A stretch of 64,000 bases of DNA from Candidatus Lernaella stagnicola (GTDB lineage Bacteria; Lernaellota; Lernaellaia; Lernaellales; Lernaellaceae): contig JAVCCK010000010.1 of the NCBI GenBank assembly GCA_030765525.1, positions 514,441 to 578,440 on the forward strand. The letters run 5' to 3'. Each line of letters opens with the position of its first letter. The first letter of the stretch is position 1. A model generated the notes under the pieces. It did no database searches and was not told the DNA's origin. It was given only the letters and a program-made list of their open reading frames with translations. The position numbers and the translations under genes are program-made. This document shows positions 17,013-25,516 of the stretch, piece after piece.

Positions 17013-17780
17013 ATGGACCGGCAAAATATTCTGGCGCGTTTGCATCTGCACGCTGTTCTGCCCGTACTCGCGAAGATCTGCGAATTCGACCGCGAGGCGC
17101 AGGATGTCACTAAGGATTGGAACGCGACGATCCAATTCGGCTACCTCGGCGGCCCGAGCGCGCAATTGCAGTTTACCGGCGGCAAATGCCGCGCCTACCG
17201 CCAAGCGGCGGTGAAACCCGACGTCAACTTCTGGTTCCCCACCGCGACGCTGCTCAACAATTTATTCTTGGGCCAGGGCGTCACGTTGCCGCTGATCAAC
17301 GGCTTCTGGAACGTGAAGCTGATCAAGGGATTCATCGCTCTGACCAAGCGCCTCGAGTATTACCTCAAAGAACTCGACGGCCAGCCGCTGGAAGGCGAAA
17401 TTCGCCAAAAAGTGCTGACCGCCAAGCTCTCGGTGGCCACTTGGGCCACGGCGATTCTCTGCGAACACGACTCGGCGCAAGCGGCCTTCGCCAATCACAT
17501 CCCCGCCGGGGGCACCTTGAACATGATCATCGCACCGGAGGGGCCGGACTTCTACTTCAAGAAAACCGGCGCCGGCACATTCTTGGCCGGAGACGGTAAA
17601 GTCGCCGACCCCACGGCGGAACTGTCGTTCGCCAGCCCGGCCATCGCGATGGATCTGGTCAACGGCGCGATCGACACGATGGCCGCGTTGGGCAAGCGTG
17701 ATTTAGTGATTCGCGGGCTGATTCCAATGGTCGACGACGTTAGTGCCGTGATGGAAAACGTCGAGTCCTACCTCGCCTAG
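17013..17780 (+). CDS. SCP2-like sterol-carrier-domain protein
   Basis: A 255-residue soluble protein. Residues ~50-100 (WNATIQFGYLGGPSAQLQF, then a hydrophobic PTATLLNNLFLGQG) and ~180-250 (KVADPTAELSFASPAIAMDL to the end) both resemble the sheet-and-helix pattern of SCP2 lipid-binding domains. It may therefore be a tandem or swapped SCP2-like protein with a hydrophobic pocket. The ATG at 17013 is preceded by AGAAGGAGA. The aminotransferase gene follows after 13 bp with its own AGGAG, so the two are probably co-transcribed and may share a pathway. Ligand unknown; the family call is moderate. Confidence 0.6.
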   Translation: MDRQNILARLHLHAVLPVLAKICEFDREAQDVTKDWNATIQFGYLGGPSAQLQFTGGKCRAYRQAAVKPDVNFWFPTATLLNNLFLGQGVTLPLINGFWNVKLIKGFIALTKRLEYYLKELDGQPLEGEIRQKVLTAKLSVATWATAILCEHDSAQAAFANHIPAGGTLNMIIAPEGPDFYFKKTGAGTFLAGDGKVADPTAELSFASPAIAMDLVNGAIDTMAALGKRDLVIRGLIPMVDDVSAVMENVESYLA

Positions 17781-17793
17781 ACAGGAGTCGAGC

Positions 17794-19155
17794 ATGGCTA
17801 CCAAAAAAACCACTCAGAAGACTAAGAAAGCCGCCGTGAAAAAACCGGCTGCAAAAAAGAAGGCCGCGCCGAAAAAACCCGCGGTGAAGAAAGCCGCCGC
17901 CAAAAAGAAAGCCGCGCCGCCGTCACCCAGCTTCCAGAAGAGCGAGGAGCTCTTTCTGCGCGTGGCGAAAGTCGCGCCCGGCGCGATCTACGGCCACCAG
18001 AGCCCGGCGCTGACCGTGCCCGGTTCCTTCCCCTATTTCGCCACCCACGGCAAGGGCGCCTACTACTGGGATGTCGACGGCAACCGCTACATCGACTACC
18101 TGTGTGCGTACGGGCCGATGGTCACCGGCTACGCCAATCCCGTGGTGGAAAAGGCGGCGCAGGCGGAGCTGAACGGCGGCAATTGCTTCAATCATCCCAG
18201 CGAGCTCTTGGTCCTGATGGCCGAAAAGCTCGTCGACTTGATCCCCTTCGCCGATTGGGCTGTCTTCGCCAAAAACGGTTCGGACGTTACCACTTGGGCC
18301 ACCCGCGTGGCGCGCGAACACACCGGTCGGCGCAAGATCGTCATGGTTCGCTCCGAATACCACGGCGCCCACGCCTGGTGCGATCCGGGGCACGGCGGCC
18401 AAATCCCGGAAGACCGCGCCCACAATTTGTATTTCACGTGGAACCGGCTGGACGAACTGCAAAGCCTGTTTGCCAAGCACGGCGACGATATCGCCGGCGT
18501 GATCATGACGCCCTTCCACCACCCGGCATTTGCCGATCTGGAACTGCCCGCGCCCGGCTTCTGGCAAGGCGTGCGTAAGATGTGCGACGACCACGGCACG
18601 GTGCTGATTCTCGACGACGTGCGCTGCGGTTTCCGCCTCGACCTGCGCGGCAGCAACTATTACTTCGGCTTTGAGCCCGACATCTCTTGTTACTGCAAGG
18701 CCATCGCCAACGGTTACCCGCTATCGGCGGCGGTGGGTCGCAACGAGTTGAAAAACGCGGCGTCCCGTGTATTTCTCACCGGTTCGTACTGGAACAGTGT
18801 GGCGTCGATGGCCGCGGCTTTGGTCAACATCGACTACTTGGCCAAGATCGATGGCATCGCCAAGATGGCGCATATCGGCCAAATGCTGATGGATGGCTTG
18901 GTGGAACGCGGCAAAGCCTTTGGTTACGAGATGAAGCCCACGGGTCCGCCCGCGATCCCCTTCATTCGTTTCGCCAAAGAGAACAATTTTATGCGCTTCC
19001 AGGTGTTCTGCTCCGAGATGGTCAAACGCGGGCATTTCTTCCACCCGCACCACAACTGGTTCATGTCCACCGCGCATACGGATAAGGACGTAAACAAAAC
19101 CCTGGCGGCGTCCGAGGAAGCCTTCGCGATCGTTAAGAAGCAGTTCGCCGACTAA
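17794..19155 (+). CDS. class III PLP aminotransferase (GSA-aminomutase-like) with histone-like N-tail
   Basis: A 453-residue protein. Residues 1-43 are nearly all Lys, Ala and Pro (TKKTTQKTKKAAVKKPAAKK...), like a histone H1 tail. The remainder is a full class III aminotransferase: GAYYWDVDGNRYIDYL, the NGSDVTTWATRVAR cofactor loop, LILDDVRCGFR (cofactor Asp) and the Schiff-base lysine in CYCKAIANGYPLSA (K302). The nearest well-known relative is glutamate-1-semialdehyde 2,1-aminomutase, but the NCFNHPSELLVLMAEKLVDLIPFADW region differs enough that the substrate is open. It forms a pair with the SCP2-like gene. The tail is encoded continuously with no start codon immediately after it. Confidence 0.85.
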   Translation: MATKKTTQKTKKAAVKKPAAKKKAAPKKPAVKKAAAKKKAAPPSPSFQKSEELFLRVAKVAPGAIYGHQSPALTVPGSFPYFATHGKGAYYWDVDGNRYIDYLCAYGPMVTGYANPVVEKAAQAELNGGNCFNHPSELLVLMAEKLVDLIPFADWAVFAKNGSDVTTWATRVAREHTGRRKIVMVRSEYHGAHAWCDPGHGGQIPEDRAHNLYFTWNRLDELQSLFAKHGDDIAGVIMTPFHHPAFADLELPAPGFWQGVRKMCDDHGTVLILDDVRCGFRLDLRGSNYYFGFEPDISCYCKAIANGYPLSAAVGRNELKNAASRVFLTGSYWNSVASMAAALVNIDYLAKIDGIAKMAHIGQMLMDGLVERGKAFGYEMKPTGPPAIPFIRFAKENNFMRFQVFCSEMVKRGHFFHPHHNWFMSTAHTDKDVNKTLAASEEAFAIVKKQFAD

Positions 19156-19170
19156 GCGGCGCTTTTATCG

Positions 19171-19194
19171 GCGCCCGCGTTTGCCGGGCGCTTT
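19171..19194 (+). terminator. hairpin after aminotransferase gene
   Basis: GCGCCCG pairs with CGGGCGC across a 7-nt loop, followed by a short T run. Weak T tract, so moderate confidence. Confidence 0.5.
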
Positions 19195-19342
19195 GCGTGG
19201 ATCGAGCCGCGCTGAACCCTCAGGTGTTTAGGCGTTCAGCTATTCCAGGTTGTGCTCAGTGGTCGATACGAAATCCAAACTGCCGGAAACCAGGCTCGCC
19301 TCATTTAAGACCTGTTAACCGCAAGACTTTCCGCCACCGGCA

Positions 19343-19371
19343 TTTTGATGTGCGCCCGCCTGCGCTATACT
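19343..19371 (+). promoter_or_regulatory. promoter of radical SAM/methyltransferase pair
   Basis: TTTTGA, 17 bp spacer, TATACT, 32 bp before the ATG. Confidence 0.5.
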
Positions 19372-19403
19372 TCGATCATCCACGAACCGAGCGGAGCGCG
19401 ACG

Positions 19404-20735
19404 ATGTCGATTTGGCAGCGAATAGCGAACTGGTTTGTGCCGCCGGGCGACCCGCAGCCGGGTATCACCCACTTTCGCGGCGAAGGCGAAACCGAAGGTG
19501 TTCGGCTGCACCTGCGGATCGAACCCGACGGCTCCGGCGTGTTGATTGTCAACGCGGCGAAAATTCTCCACCTGAACGCCACCGCCGCCGAAATGGCGCA
19601 ACTCGTCCTGCAGCGCGTCTCGGATAAAGACGCCGTCGCGCGACTCAATGCCCGCTACAAAGCGCCGAAAAGCCAACTGCGGCGCGACTACGTGGACCTC
19701 AAAAACAAAATCCACATGCTCGCCTCCCGCGACGACATCTGCCCCGTCACCTACCTCGACCTGGACCGCGTCGAGCCCTTCACCACGCGCGGCAGCGTAC
19801 CGCATCGCATGGATTTGGCGATCACCTACGAATGCAACAACCAATGCGGCCACTGCTATGTCGCGCGGGACCGCACAATGCCCAGCCTGCCGCGGGAACG
19901 ATGGCTGGCCGTCATCGAAAAAACCTGGGCACTGGGTATCCCGCAGCTTATTTTCACCGGCGGCGAGGCGACCCTGCACCCGGACCTGGCGGCGTTCATC
20001 CAGAAGGCCGAGGAACTGGGACAAGTCACCGGCCTGATCAGCAACGGCCGCATGTTGGCCGACCGCGCCTACCTCGACACCCTGCTCGATGCCGGGCTCG
20101 ACCACGTGCAAATCACCTTGGAGAGCCACGACCCGGCGATACACGACGCCATGGTCGGCGTTTCCGGCGCTCACGCCGAAACCGTGGCGGGCATCAAGAA
20201 CATTGTCGCCTCGGGGGCGTATCTGCTGACCAACACGACGCTTTCACGCCAAAACCGCGAAACGGTTTTGCAGACGTTCGACTTCCTCCACGCCTTGGGC
20301 GTGCGCAACGTGGCGATGAACGGCTTCATTCACGCGGGGCAGGGCGAGAACAATCCCGACGCCCTGGAAGAGGCGGAACTGCCCGAAGTGCTCGAGGCCG
20401 TGCGCGACCATGTCACCGAACTCGAGATGGCGTTTTTGTGGTACACGCCCACGCAATACTGCACCTGCAACCCCATCGACCTGGGCCTGGGCATCAAGCA
20501 GTGCACCGCGGGCCGTTACAACATGTGCATCGAACCCAACGCTCAGGTGATTCCCTGCCAGAGCTACTACGAGGCGCTCGGACATTTCCTGGACGACGAC
20601 TGGAAGGCGATCTGGAACGACCCGCGGCTCGTCGAGCTGCGCGAGCACACCTGGGTCGACGAAAAATGCGCCGAATGTCACGACCTGGAAGTCTGCGGCG
20701 GCGGCTGCCCGCTCTACCGTCGCTTGCACGATTGA
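19404..20735 (+). CDS. PqqD-like/radical SAM/SPASM protein
   Basis: A 443-residue protein in three parts. Residues ~30-100 resemble a PqqD-like peptide-binding domain (VRLHLRIEPDGSGVLIVNAA, then a helical part). The radical SAM core follows with the cluster motif CNNQCGHCY (C144, C148, C151) and FTGGEATLHPDL. A C-terminal SPASM-type region has CNPIDLGLGIKQCTAGRYNM, PCQSY and CAECHDLEVCGGGCP for extra iron-sulfur clusters. This domain order is typical of enzymes that modify peptides or make cofactors. The ATG at 19404 has GGAG 8 nt upstream; 69 further upstream codons are open but non-coding in character. The methyltransferase ATG follows one base after its stop. No peptide precursor gene was found nearby. 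Confidence 0.85.
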   Translation: MSIWQRIANWFVPPGDPQPGITHFRGEGETEGVRLHLRIEPDGSGVLIVNAAKILHLNATAAEMAQLVLQRVSDKDAVARLNARYKAPKSQLRRDYVDLKNKIHMLASRDDICPVTYLDLDRVEPFTTRGSVPHRMDLAITYECNNQCGHCYVARDRTMPSLPRERWLAVIEKTWALGIPQLIFTGGEATLHPDLAAFIQKAEELGQVTGLISNGRMLADRAYLDTLLDAGLDHVQITLESHDPAIHDAMVGVSGAHAETVAGIKNIVASGAYLLTNTTLSRQNRETVLQTFDFLHALGVRNVAMNGFIHAGQGENNPDALEEAELPEVLEAVRDHVTELEMAFLWYTPTQYCTCNPIDLGLGIKQCTAGRYNMCIEPNAQVIPCQSYYEALGHFLDDDWKAIWNDPRLVELREHTWVDEKCAECHDLEVCGGGCPLYRRLHD

Positions 20736-20736
20736 G

Positions 20737-21480
20737 ATGACCGCTTCCGCCCTCGAAGGCAAACTCGCCCACTACGATAGCCAGGCCGGCTGGACGCGTT
20801 CGCTGCGCGCCTATCTCTATCGCCTCGCCGAGATCGGCACCCGCGAACGCGCGCTGGATGTCGGATGCGGGGGCGGTTGGCTGACGGCCGAACTACACGC
20901 CAAGGTCAAACACGGCGCCACCGGCTGCGACATCGACGAGGATATTCTAACTGTGGCCCGGCGTGCCCACTCGGGGCCTGAATTCGTCGTCAGCCGGCCC
21001 GCGCGGCTACCTTTCGCCGACGACACCTTCGACCTGTGCTGCTGCCATTTCACCTTGTTGTGGGCGACCGAGCCGGTCGCCTTACTGGCCGAAATGAAAC
21101 GCGTCAGCCGACCCGGCGCGATCGTGCTGGTCATGGCCGAACCCGACTGGGGCGGCTACCTCGAATGGCCGGACCTGGGCCTGGGCCCGCGGATCGCCGC
21201 CGCACTGGCCACCCAGGGCGCCGACCCCCTGGCCGGGCGGCAGTTACGGGCTTGGCTCGTCGAGGCCGGGTTGACGATCCGCGAGTTGGGCATCACCGCC
21301 GGGCCGTGGCCCGCCGACGAGAACGCAATCGACGCCGCGTGGCGGCATCACCGCTGGACCTTGGCCGATCTGGTCGAGGAACGCACGTTGCGGGTGCTGG
21401 AAAGGCAGGCGCGGCGCGCCTGGGCCGAAGGTGTCCGTACCGTGCATTTGCCCCTGGCCTGGGCGGCGGTGGAAGTCTAA
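20737..21480 (+). CDS. class I SAM-dependent methyltransferase
   Basis: A 247-residue methyltransferase with motif I ALDVGCGGGWLTAEL, an acidic residue after the second strand (GCDIDEDIL) and a Methyltransf_11-type segment LPFADDTFDLCCCHFTLLW. It probably methylates the product of the radical SAM enzyme, whose stop lies one base before this start (translational coupling). The TAA stop overlaps the stop of the convergent ispH-ubiA gene by two bases. Confidence 0.85.
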   Translation: MTASALEGKLAHYDSQAGWTRSLRAYLYRLAEIGTRERALDVGCGGGWLTAELHAKVKHGATGCDIDEDILTVARRAHSGPEFVVSRPARLPFADDTFDLCCCHFTLLWATEPVALLAEMKRVSRPGAIVLVMAEPDWGGYLEWPDLGLGPRIAAALATQGADPLAGRQLRAWLVEAGLTIRELGITAGPWPADENAIDAAWRHHRWTLADLVEERTLRVLERQARRAWAEGVRTVHLPLAWAAVEV

Positions 21481-23249
21481 ACGAGCGAACGCCAGATAAA
21501 CGCGACGATTCCCGCCACGATGAAGTGCATGTCAACGACCATGTCGCGGGTGAGGGTGGGCAGTTGCACCGGCCGGCGGAAGAACTCGAAGTATAGGAAT
21601 TCCACCAAAATCCAGTGGCCGAGAATCCATGCCAACCCCGGCAGCCAACCGGCGGCGGCCAGCCCGTACAGGCTCACCACCAGCCCCACCAGCACGTAGC
21701 GAATGAGTGTGTAGGTGCGCGCCGGGCCCAGCACGAGCGGGATGGTTTCGCGGCCCACGAGGCGGTCGGACGCCATGTCCGACAAATCCAAAATGACCGA
21801 TCGCAGGCCCGTGACCAGGAACAAAAAGAGAAATGAGAGCACCACACGGTGCCACGAGCCGGATTGGTCGACGAAAAAGAGGGGGAAGATGCTCACCAGC
21901 GCCCACGCCGAGGCGACGAAGAAATTTTTGCTGGCGGCGATGTCTTTGAGGCGCCGGAAGCCCAGAAAACCCATCCAACTTCGCGGCACGACGCGCACCG
22001 AATACAGCATGCCGATGATCGACGCCGCGAGCACAATCCAAAACGGCACGACGCCCAATTTGAAACCCAGGACGATCGCCGCCAGCCCCGAGCCGATGCC
22101 CAACACCCACAAGATCAGGTTGAAACGGCGATAGAACGCCTGTCGTTTGGGGTCGTCGCGGAACTTGTCGACGCCGGTTTCGGTGAAGCGATTGAGCACG
22201 TGCATCGACAGCACGTAGCAGGCTACGAGCAAAAAGAAGTCGACGCGAAAACTGACACCCATCAGCATGGCGCCCACGTAGGCCAGCGCGCCCGCCGCCA
22301 AGCCCGTGGTTACGTGCGCCGCCGCCAGCGCCTCGATCACGCGCCGCGCCCGAGCCAACAGGGGCTGCGACTCGGCTTCTTCCATTTCCTGCAGGCGCGT
22401 CATGACGCGGTCGATGATCCAACTGGGCGTGCTGGCTCCGGCAGTGACACCGACCGTATCGTACGGCGAGAAATCGATGCCCTCGAGTTCGTCGGCGGTC
22501 TCGATGTGCCAGGTAGGCAGACCGAGTTCCTCACCGATCATCGCCAGCCGCCGCGTGTTGCCGCTGTTTTTGCCGCCGATGACGATTATCGCCTGCACCG
22601 TTTCGGCCAGCTCGCGGATGTCTTGCTGGCGGCGCTCCGTGGCGTTGCAGATCGTGTGGCGCACGTTGAGGTCGGTGTGCTTGGCCTCCAGGTGCTCGAC
22701 GAGTTCGTAATAGGCGCGACGGTTGGACGTGGTTTGCGCCACCAGCGTAATCGGCTTACTCGGCGGCAGTTGCAGGGCGTCGAACTCTTCGAGGCTGAAC
22801 ACCACGTGGCAGTCGCCGTCGCGCGCCGCGCCCATCAGGCCGATGACTTCCGGATGCTCCTTCTCGCCGAAGATGACCACCGTGCGGCCTTTGGCCGCCT
22901 CGCGTTCGATGACCGTTTGCACCGCCTGCACTTTGGGGCACGTGGCGTTGAGGATTTCCAGACCGCGCTCGCGCAGGACATCCACGTCGCCGGGCGGCAC
23001 GCCGTGGCTGCGGATCACCGCCATGCCTTCCTGCAACTCGTCGAGGTTTTCGGCGCAGGCGATGTCGCGCAGGGTCAACAGCTCGATCACCTGCGGATTG
23101 TGGACCAGCGGGCCGTAAGTGGCGATGGTGCCGTGCTTGCTCGCGCTCTCAGACAGCACCATGTCCACCGCCCGCCGCACGCCAAAGCAGAACCCGGCGT
23201 TCTCAGCCAGGATGAACTTGCGGCGCGGTTTGGCGGCTGGTTTGCTCAC
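21477..23249 (-). CDS. ispH: fusion of IspH (HMBPP reductase) and UbiA prenyltransferase
   Basis: A 590-residue two-domain protein. Residues 1-290 are complete IspH/LytB, which reduces HMBPP to IPP and DMAPP. They include CFGVRRA (C21), NATCPKVQ (C104), ICNATERRQ (C201) for the 4Fe-4S cluster, and GASTPSWII. Residues ~305-590 are a multi-span UbiA-superfamily prenyltransferase with NRFTETGVDKFRDD and DLSDMASDRLVGRETIP as candidate Mg-diphosphate motifs; the first Asp-rich motif is divergent. One frame with no stop runs through the junction. Start is GTG at 23249 with no clear ribosome site, 31 nt after the upstream phosphodiesterase gene. The fusion couples isoprenoid precursor supply to a membrane prenylation step (inference). 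Confidence 0.9.
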   Translation of the reverse strand: MSKPAAKPRRKFILAENAGFCFGVRRAVDMVLSESASKHGTIATYGPLVHNPQVIELLTLRDIACAENLDELQEGMAVIRSHGVPPGDVDVLRERGLEILNATCPKVQAVQTVIEREAAKGRTVVIFGEKEHPEVIGLMGAARDGDCHVVFSLEEFDALQLPPSKPITLVAQTTSNRRAYYELVEHLEAKHTDLNVRHTICNATERRQQDIRELAETVQAIIVIGGKNSGNTRRLAMIGEELGLPTWHIETADELEGIDFSPYDTVGVTAGASTPSWIIDRVMTRLQEMEEAESQPLLARARRVIEALAAAHVTTGLAAGALAYVGAMLMGVSFRVDFFLLVACYVLSMHVLNRFTETGVDKFRDDPKRQAFYRRFNLILWVLGIGSGLAAIVLGFKLGVVPFWIVLAASIIGMLYSVRVVPRSWMGFLGFRRLKDIAASKNFFVASAWALVSIFPLFFVDQSGSWHRVVLSFLFLFLVTGLRSVILDLSDMASDRLVGRETIPLVLGPARTYTLIRYVLVGLVVSLYGLAAAGWLPGLAWILGHWILVEFLYFEFFRRPVQLPTLTRDMVVDMHFIVAGIVAFIWRSLV

Positions 23250-23280
23250 GTCGATATGATCGTCGCTGGAACCAAACGGG

Positions 23281-25467
23281 TCAACGGGCCGGTAAAACGT
23301 CTACGACGGCCGGCGTGTAATCGTCGTGGACTACTTCGACGAGCACCGCGCCCGTCGGCGCTTCGGCGAAGTCGACGGATGCTTCGCCGAACTCATCGGT
23401 GATCGCCTCGCATGGCTGGCAGGAGCCACCGGTAACGGTGACCGCCGCATCCGCGACTACCTCCCCGGTATTGTCGCTGGTGACCGTCAGCGCCAAGGTG
23501 GTGGCCGTCGGCCACGCGGCCGCCACGCGCATCACATGCAGATACACCTGCCGTGACCCGAGCAGCGTACGGTACTTGATACCCGTGGCGTCCAGGTACG
23601 GCTTCCACGGGTCGACAGAGCCCGGCTTCACCAATTCCATGCCGTGGTCGCTGGTCACGATGAACACCGTGCGGTCGTAGACGCCCGCGTTGCGATAGGC
23701 GTCCATGACCTGCCCGATCTTGTCATCGAGCAAAAACAGGTCGTCGCGCACCGCCGCCGAGTGGGGGCCGTACTGCTCGCCGTGTTTGTCGGTGATGTAG
23801 AACGAGGCGTAGGTCAATTTGGGAACGTCGTGGGTCGGGTCGACGAGGGTTGCCTTAATTTGCCACGGTACCGAAAAGTCGGCCAGGTAGTAGATTTCCT
23901 CGTCAAACGCGCGCGCGTCGGGCAGCAGCAGCGAGACGACTTGCATCAGCGGGTAGAAACCGTAGTCGGCGCCCAGGAAGGTCAGTTCGTTGACGCACGA
24001 GGTGTAGGCGCTTTGCTGCCACGCCCCGGGCCGGAGCAGGTCCCAATCGCCGAAGCTGCGATGCACGGCGTCGTACAGCGACTCCACACCGCGCTCGTCT
24101 TCGAAAAAGAGCAGGTAGAAATCGACCGCGATCTGCGGGTCGTGCAGGATCTCGTCGAGCCGATCGGTAAACCAGCCGAACGAGAAAAATTCGTCCAGGT
24201 CCGGTCGGTAGACGTCGTTGTTGAGCATACCGTGGTGGCCTTGATACGTGCCGGTGCCCAGCGATGTGTGACCCGGCAGCGACATGCTCGGCCAACCCAC
24301 CAGCGCGCCGCCCTTGTAGAACGAACCGTTTTCGATCAACTCGAAAAAGTTCGGCAGGTCCAACCCGCCGCCGCCTTGGTTTTCGTAGTGGTAGTAAAGT
24401 TCGTTGGGCGCCAGGCCGTCGAACAGGAAAATCACCGCGTAATCGGCCAGGCCCTGCACGCTCGGGTCGGTCATCACCTCGGCCAGCGCCTGCCCGTCTT
24501 GCCAGGTGAGAAAGTTGTTCGTGACACGGTGTCCGCGTTCGTCCACGCCCGTGGTGGTATCCGCGCCCAGCAGCGCCAGCACGGTCGGCGCGATATCCAC
24601 CTGGCGCGCGTAGTTGTCGACGAGCACGCCCGGATTCACGCCCGCCCCGGCCAGCAGCAAGGTCGAGCGCGCTTGCATCAAACCCAGGTTGCCGTGGGTG
24701 CCGCCGCCGCCGGCGTGCGAAGCATGCACGTCAAAAGCGATGTCCGGCCCGTGCGGCGAGTCGAAAATCTGCGCAATGCGTTCCAGCGCGTTGGGATACA
24801 CGGCCAGGTCATCGGGCATCCAGCCGACTCGCGGGTCGTCGGGGTCGTAGCCGTGCTCGGGCAGTTGAATCCCCTCCGGGTTTTCCAGCAGAGCCAGCTC
24901 CGCGTCGTAACCCGCGCCGGTCATCGGATCGGTGTAAGGGAAGGGGTCCGGGCCGATTTGGTTTTCGACTGTAATTTCCGGGCCCTTGGCGCCGATGGTG
25001 CGCGAGAAACTCAACTCGCCGTCGGCGTGCCAGACGGTGTACAAGTCTGCCGCCGGGTCATACGCCGCGACCCATTTGACACTTGTGCTTTGCAGCAGCG
25101 CGTCTTTGGCCGCCAGGCCCGTTTCCCATTCGTAGGAGTTGAGACCCTGATCGCCGAGGGGCCGGTATTCGTTCATGTCCAGCGGGCCGAGATCCTCGCC
25201 CACCGCCCAATACGGGGTGGTGTCGTCGTCATCATTATCGTTGTCGTTGTCGTCGTTATCGTTGTCGTCGTCATCATTGTCGTCATTATTATCGTCGTTG
25301 TCGTCATTGTTATTGTCGTCATCATTGTCGTCGTCGTCACCAATAGCGTCGCCGTCATCGAATTCGTCATCGTTTTCATCGTTTGATTGACAGGCGGAAA
25401 GCCCGAAAAGGATCAGCGCGGCACAGAGAACAAGCAGCCAGAATATTGCGTTTCGTTTTCGTGGCAC
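23281..25467 (-). CDS. alkaline-phosphatase-superfamily phosphodiesterase lipoprotein, halves in swapped order
   Basis: A 728-residue exported lipoprotein: lipobox FGLSAC (C26), Asp/Asn linker (to residue 82, then TTP), catalytic region, and a C-terminal carboxypeptidase-regulatory-like beta domain (~655-728). The catalytic motifs occur in an unusual order. The normally distal piece comes first: GGTHGNLGL (~255-263) and DIAPTVLALLG (291-301). The normally N-terminal piece follows: FLFDGLAPN (348-355), WPSMSLPGHTSLGTG (392-406, likely nucleophile Ser396), TDKHGEQYGP and VTSDHGM (605-610). The GTG start at 25467 has AAGGAG 8 nt upstream. It lies 49 bp after the preceding lipoprotein gene and 31 bp before ispH-ubiA in the same direction. 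Confidence 0.82.
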   Translation of the reverse strand: MPRKRNAIFWLLVLCAALILFGLSACQSNDENDDEFDDGDAIGDDDDNDDDNNNDDNDDNNDDNDDDDNDNDDNDNDNDDDDTTPYWAVGEDLGPLDMNEYRPLGDQGLNSYEWETGLAAKDALLQSTSVKWVAAYDPAADLYTVWHADGELSFSRTIGAKGPEITVENQIGPDPFPYTDPMTGAGYDAELALLENPEGIQLPEHGYDPDDPRVGWMPDDLAVYPNALERIAQIFDSPHGPDIAFDVHASHAGGGGTHGNLGLMQARSTLLLAGAGVNPGVLVDNYARQVDIAPTVLALLGADTTTGVDERGHRVTNNFLTWQDGQALAEVMTDPSVQGLADYAVIFLFDGLAPNELYYHYENQGGGGLDLPNFFELIENGSFYKGGALVGWPSMSLPGHTSLGTGTYQGHHGMLNNDVYRPDLDEFFSFGWFTDRLDEILHDPQIAVDFYLLFFEDERGVESLYDAVHRSFGDWDLLRPGAWQQSAYTSCVNELTFLGADYGFYPLMQVVSLLLPDARAFDEEIYYLADFSVPWQIKATLVDPTHDVPKLTYASFYITDKHGEQYGPHSAAVRDDLFLLDDKIGQVMDAYRNAGVYDRTVFIVTSDHGMELVKPGSVDPWKPYLDATGIKYRTLLGSRQVYLHVMRVAAAWPTATTLALTVTSDNTGEVVADAAVTVTGGSCQPCEAITDEFGEASVDFAEAPTGAVLVEVVHDDYTPAVVDVLPAR
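25221..25340. repeat. in-frame trinucleotide tract coding an Asp/Asn linker
   Basis: gtc/atc/att/gtt triplets, read as Asp/Asn on the minus strand, in the phosphodiesterase lipoprotein. Confidence 0.9.
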
Positions 25468-25516
25468 GGTACGACTCCTTGTGGGCCCTGTGTTCGTTTC
25501 GCGCTTGCCGAGCCCG

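Noticed and set aside
19197-19403. Upstream extension of the radical SAM gene to 19197
   Set aside because: Composition is unlike the protein, it includes the promoter region, and the ATG at 19404 has GGAG.
19348-19425. 25-codon frame with two Cys considered as a peptide precursor for the radical SAM enzyme
   Set aside because: It overlaps the -10 promoter box and the enzyme start, has no ribosome site and no leader-core pattern.
23644-25386. Plus-strand 580-residue frame ending in long Val/Ile runs
   Set aside because: It is antisense to the phosphodiesterase lipoprotein; Val/Ile runs are the complement of Asp/Asn codons.
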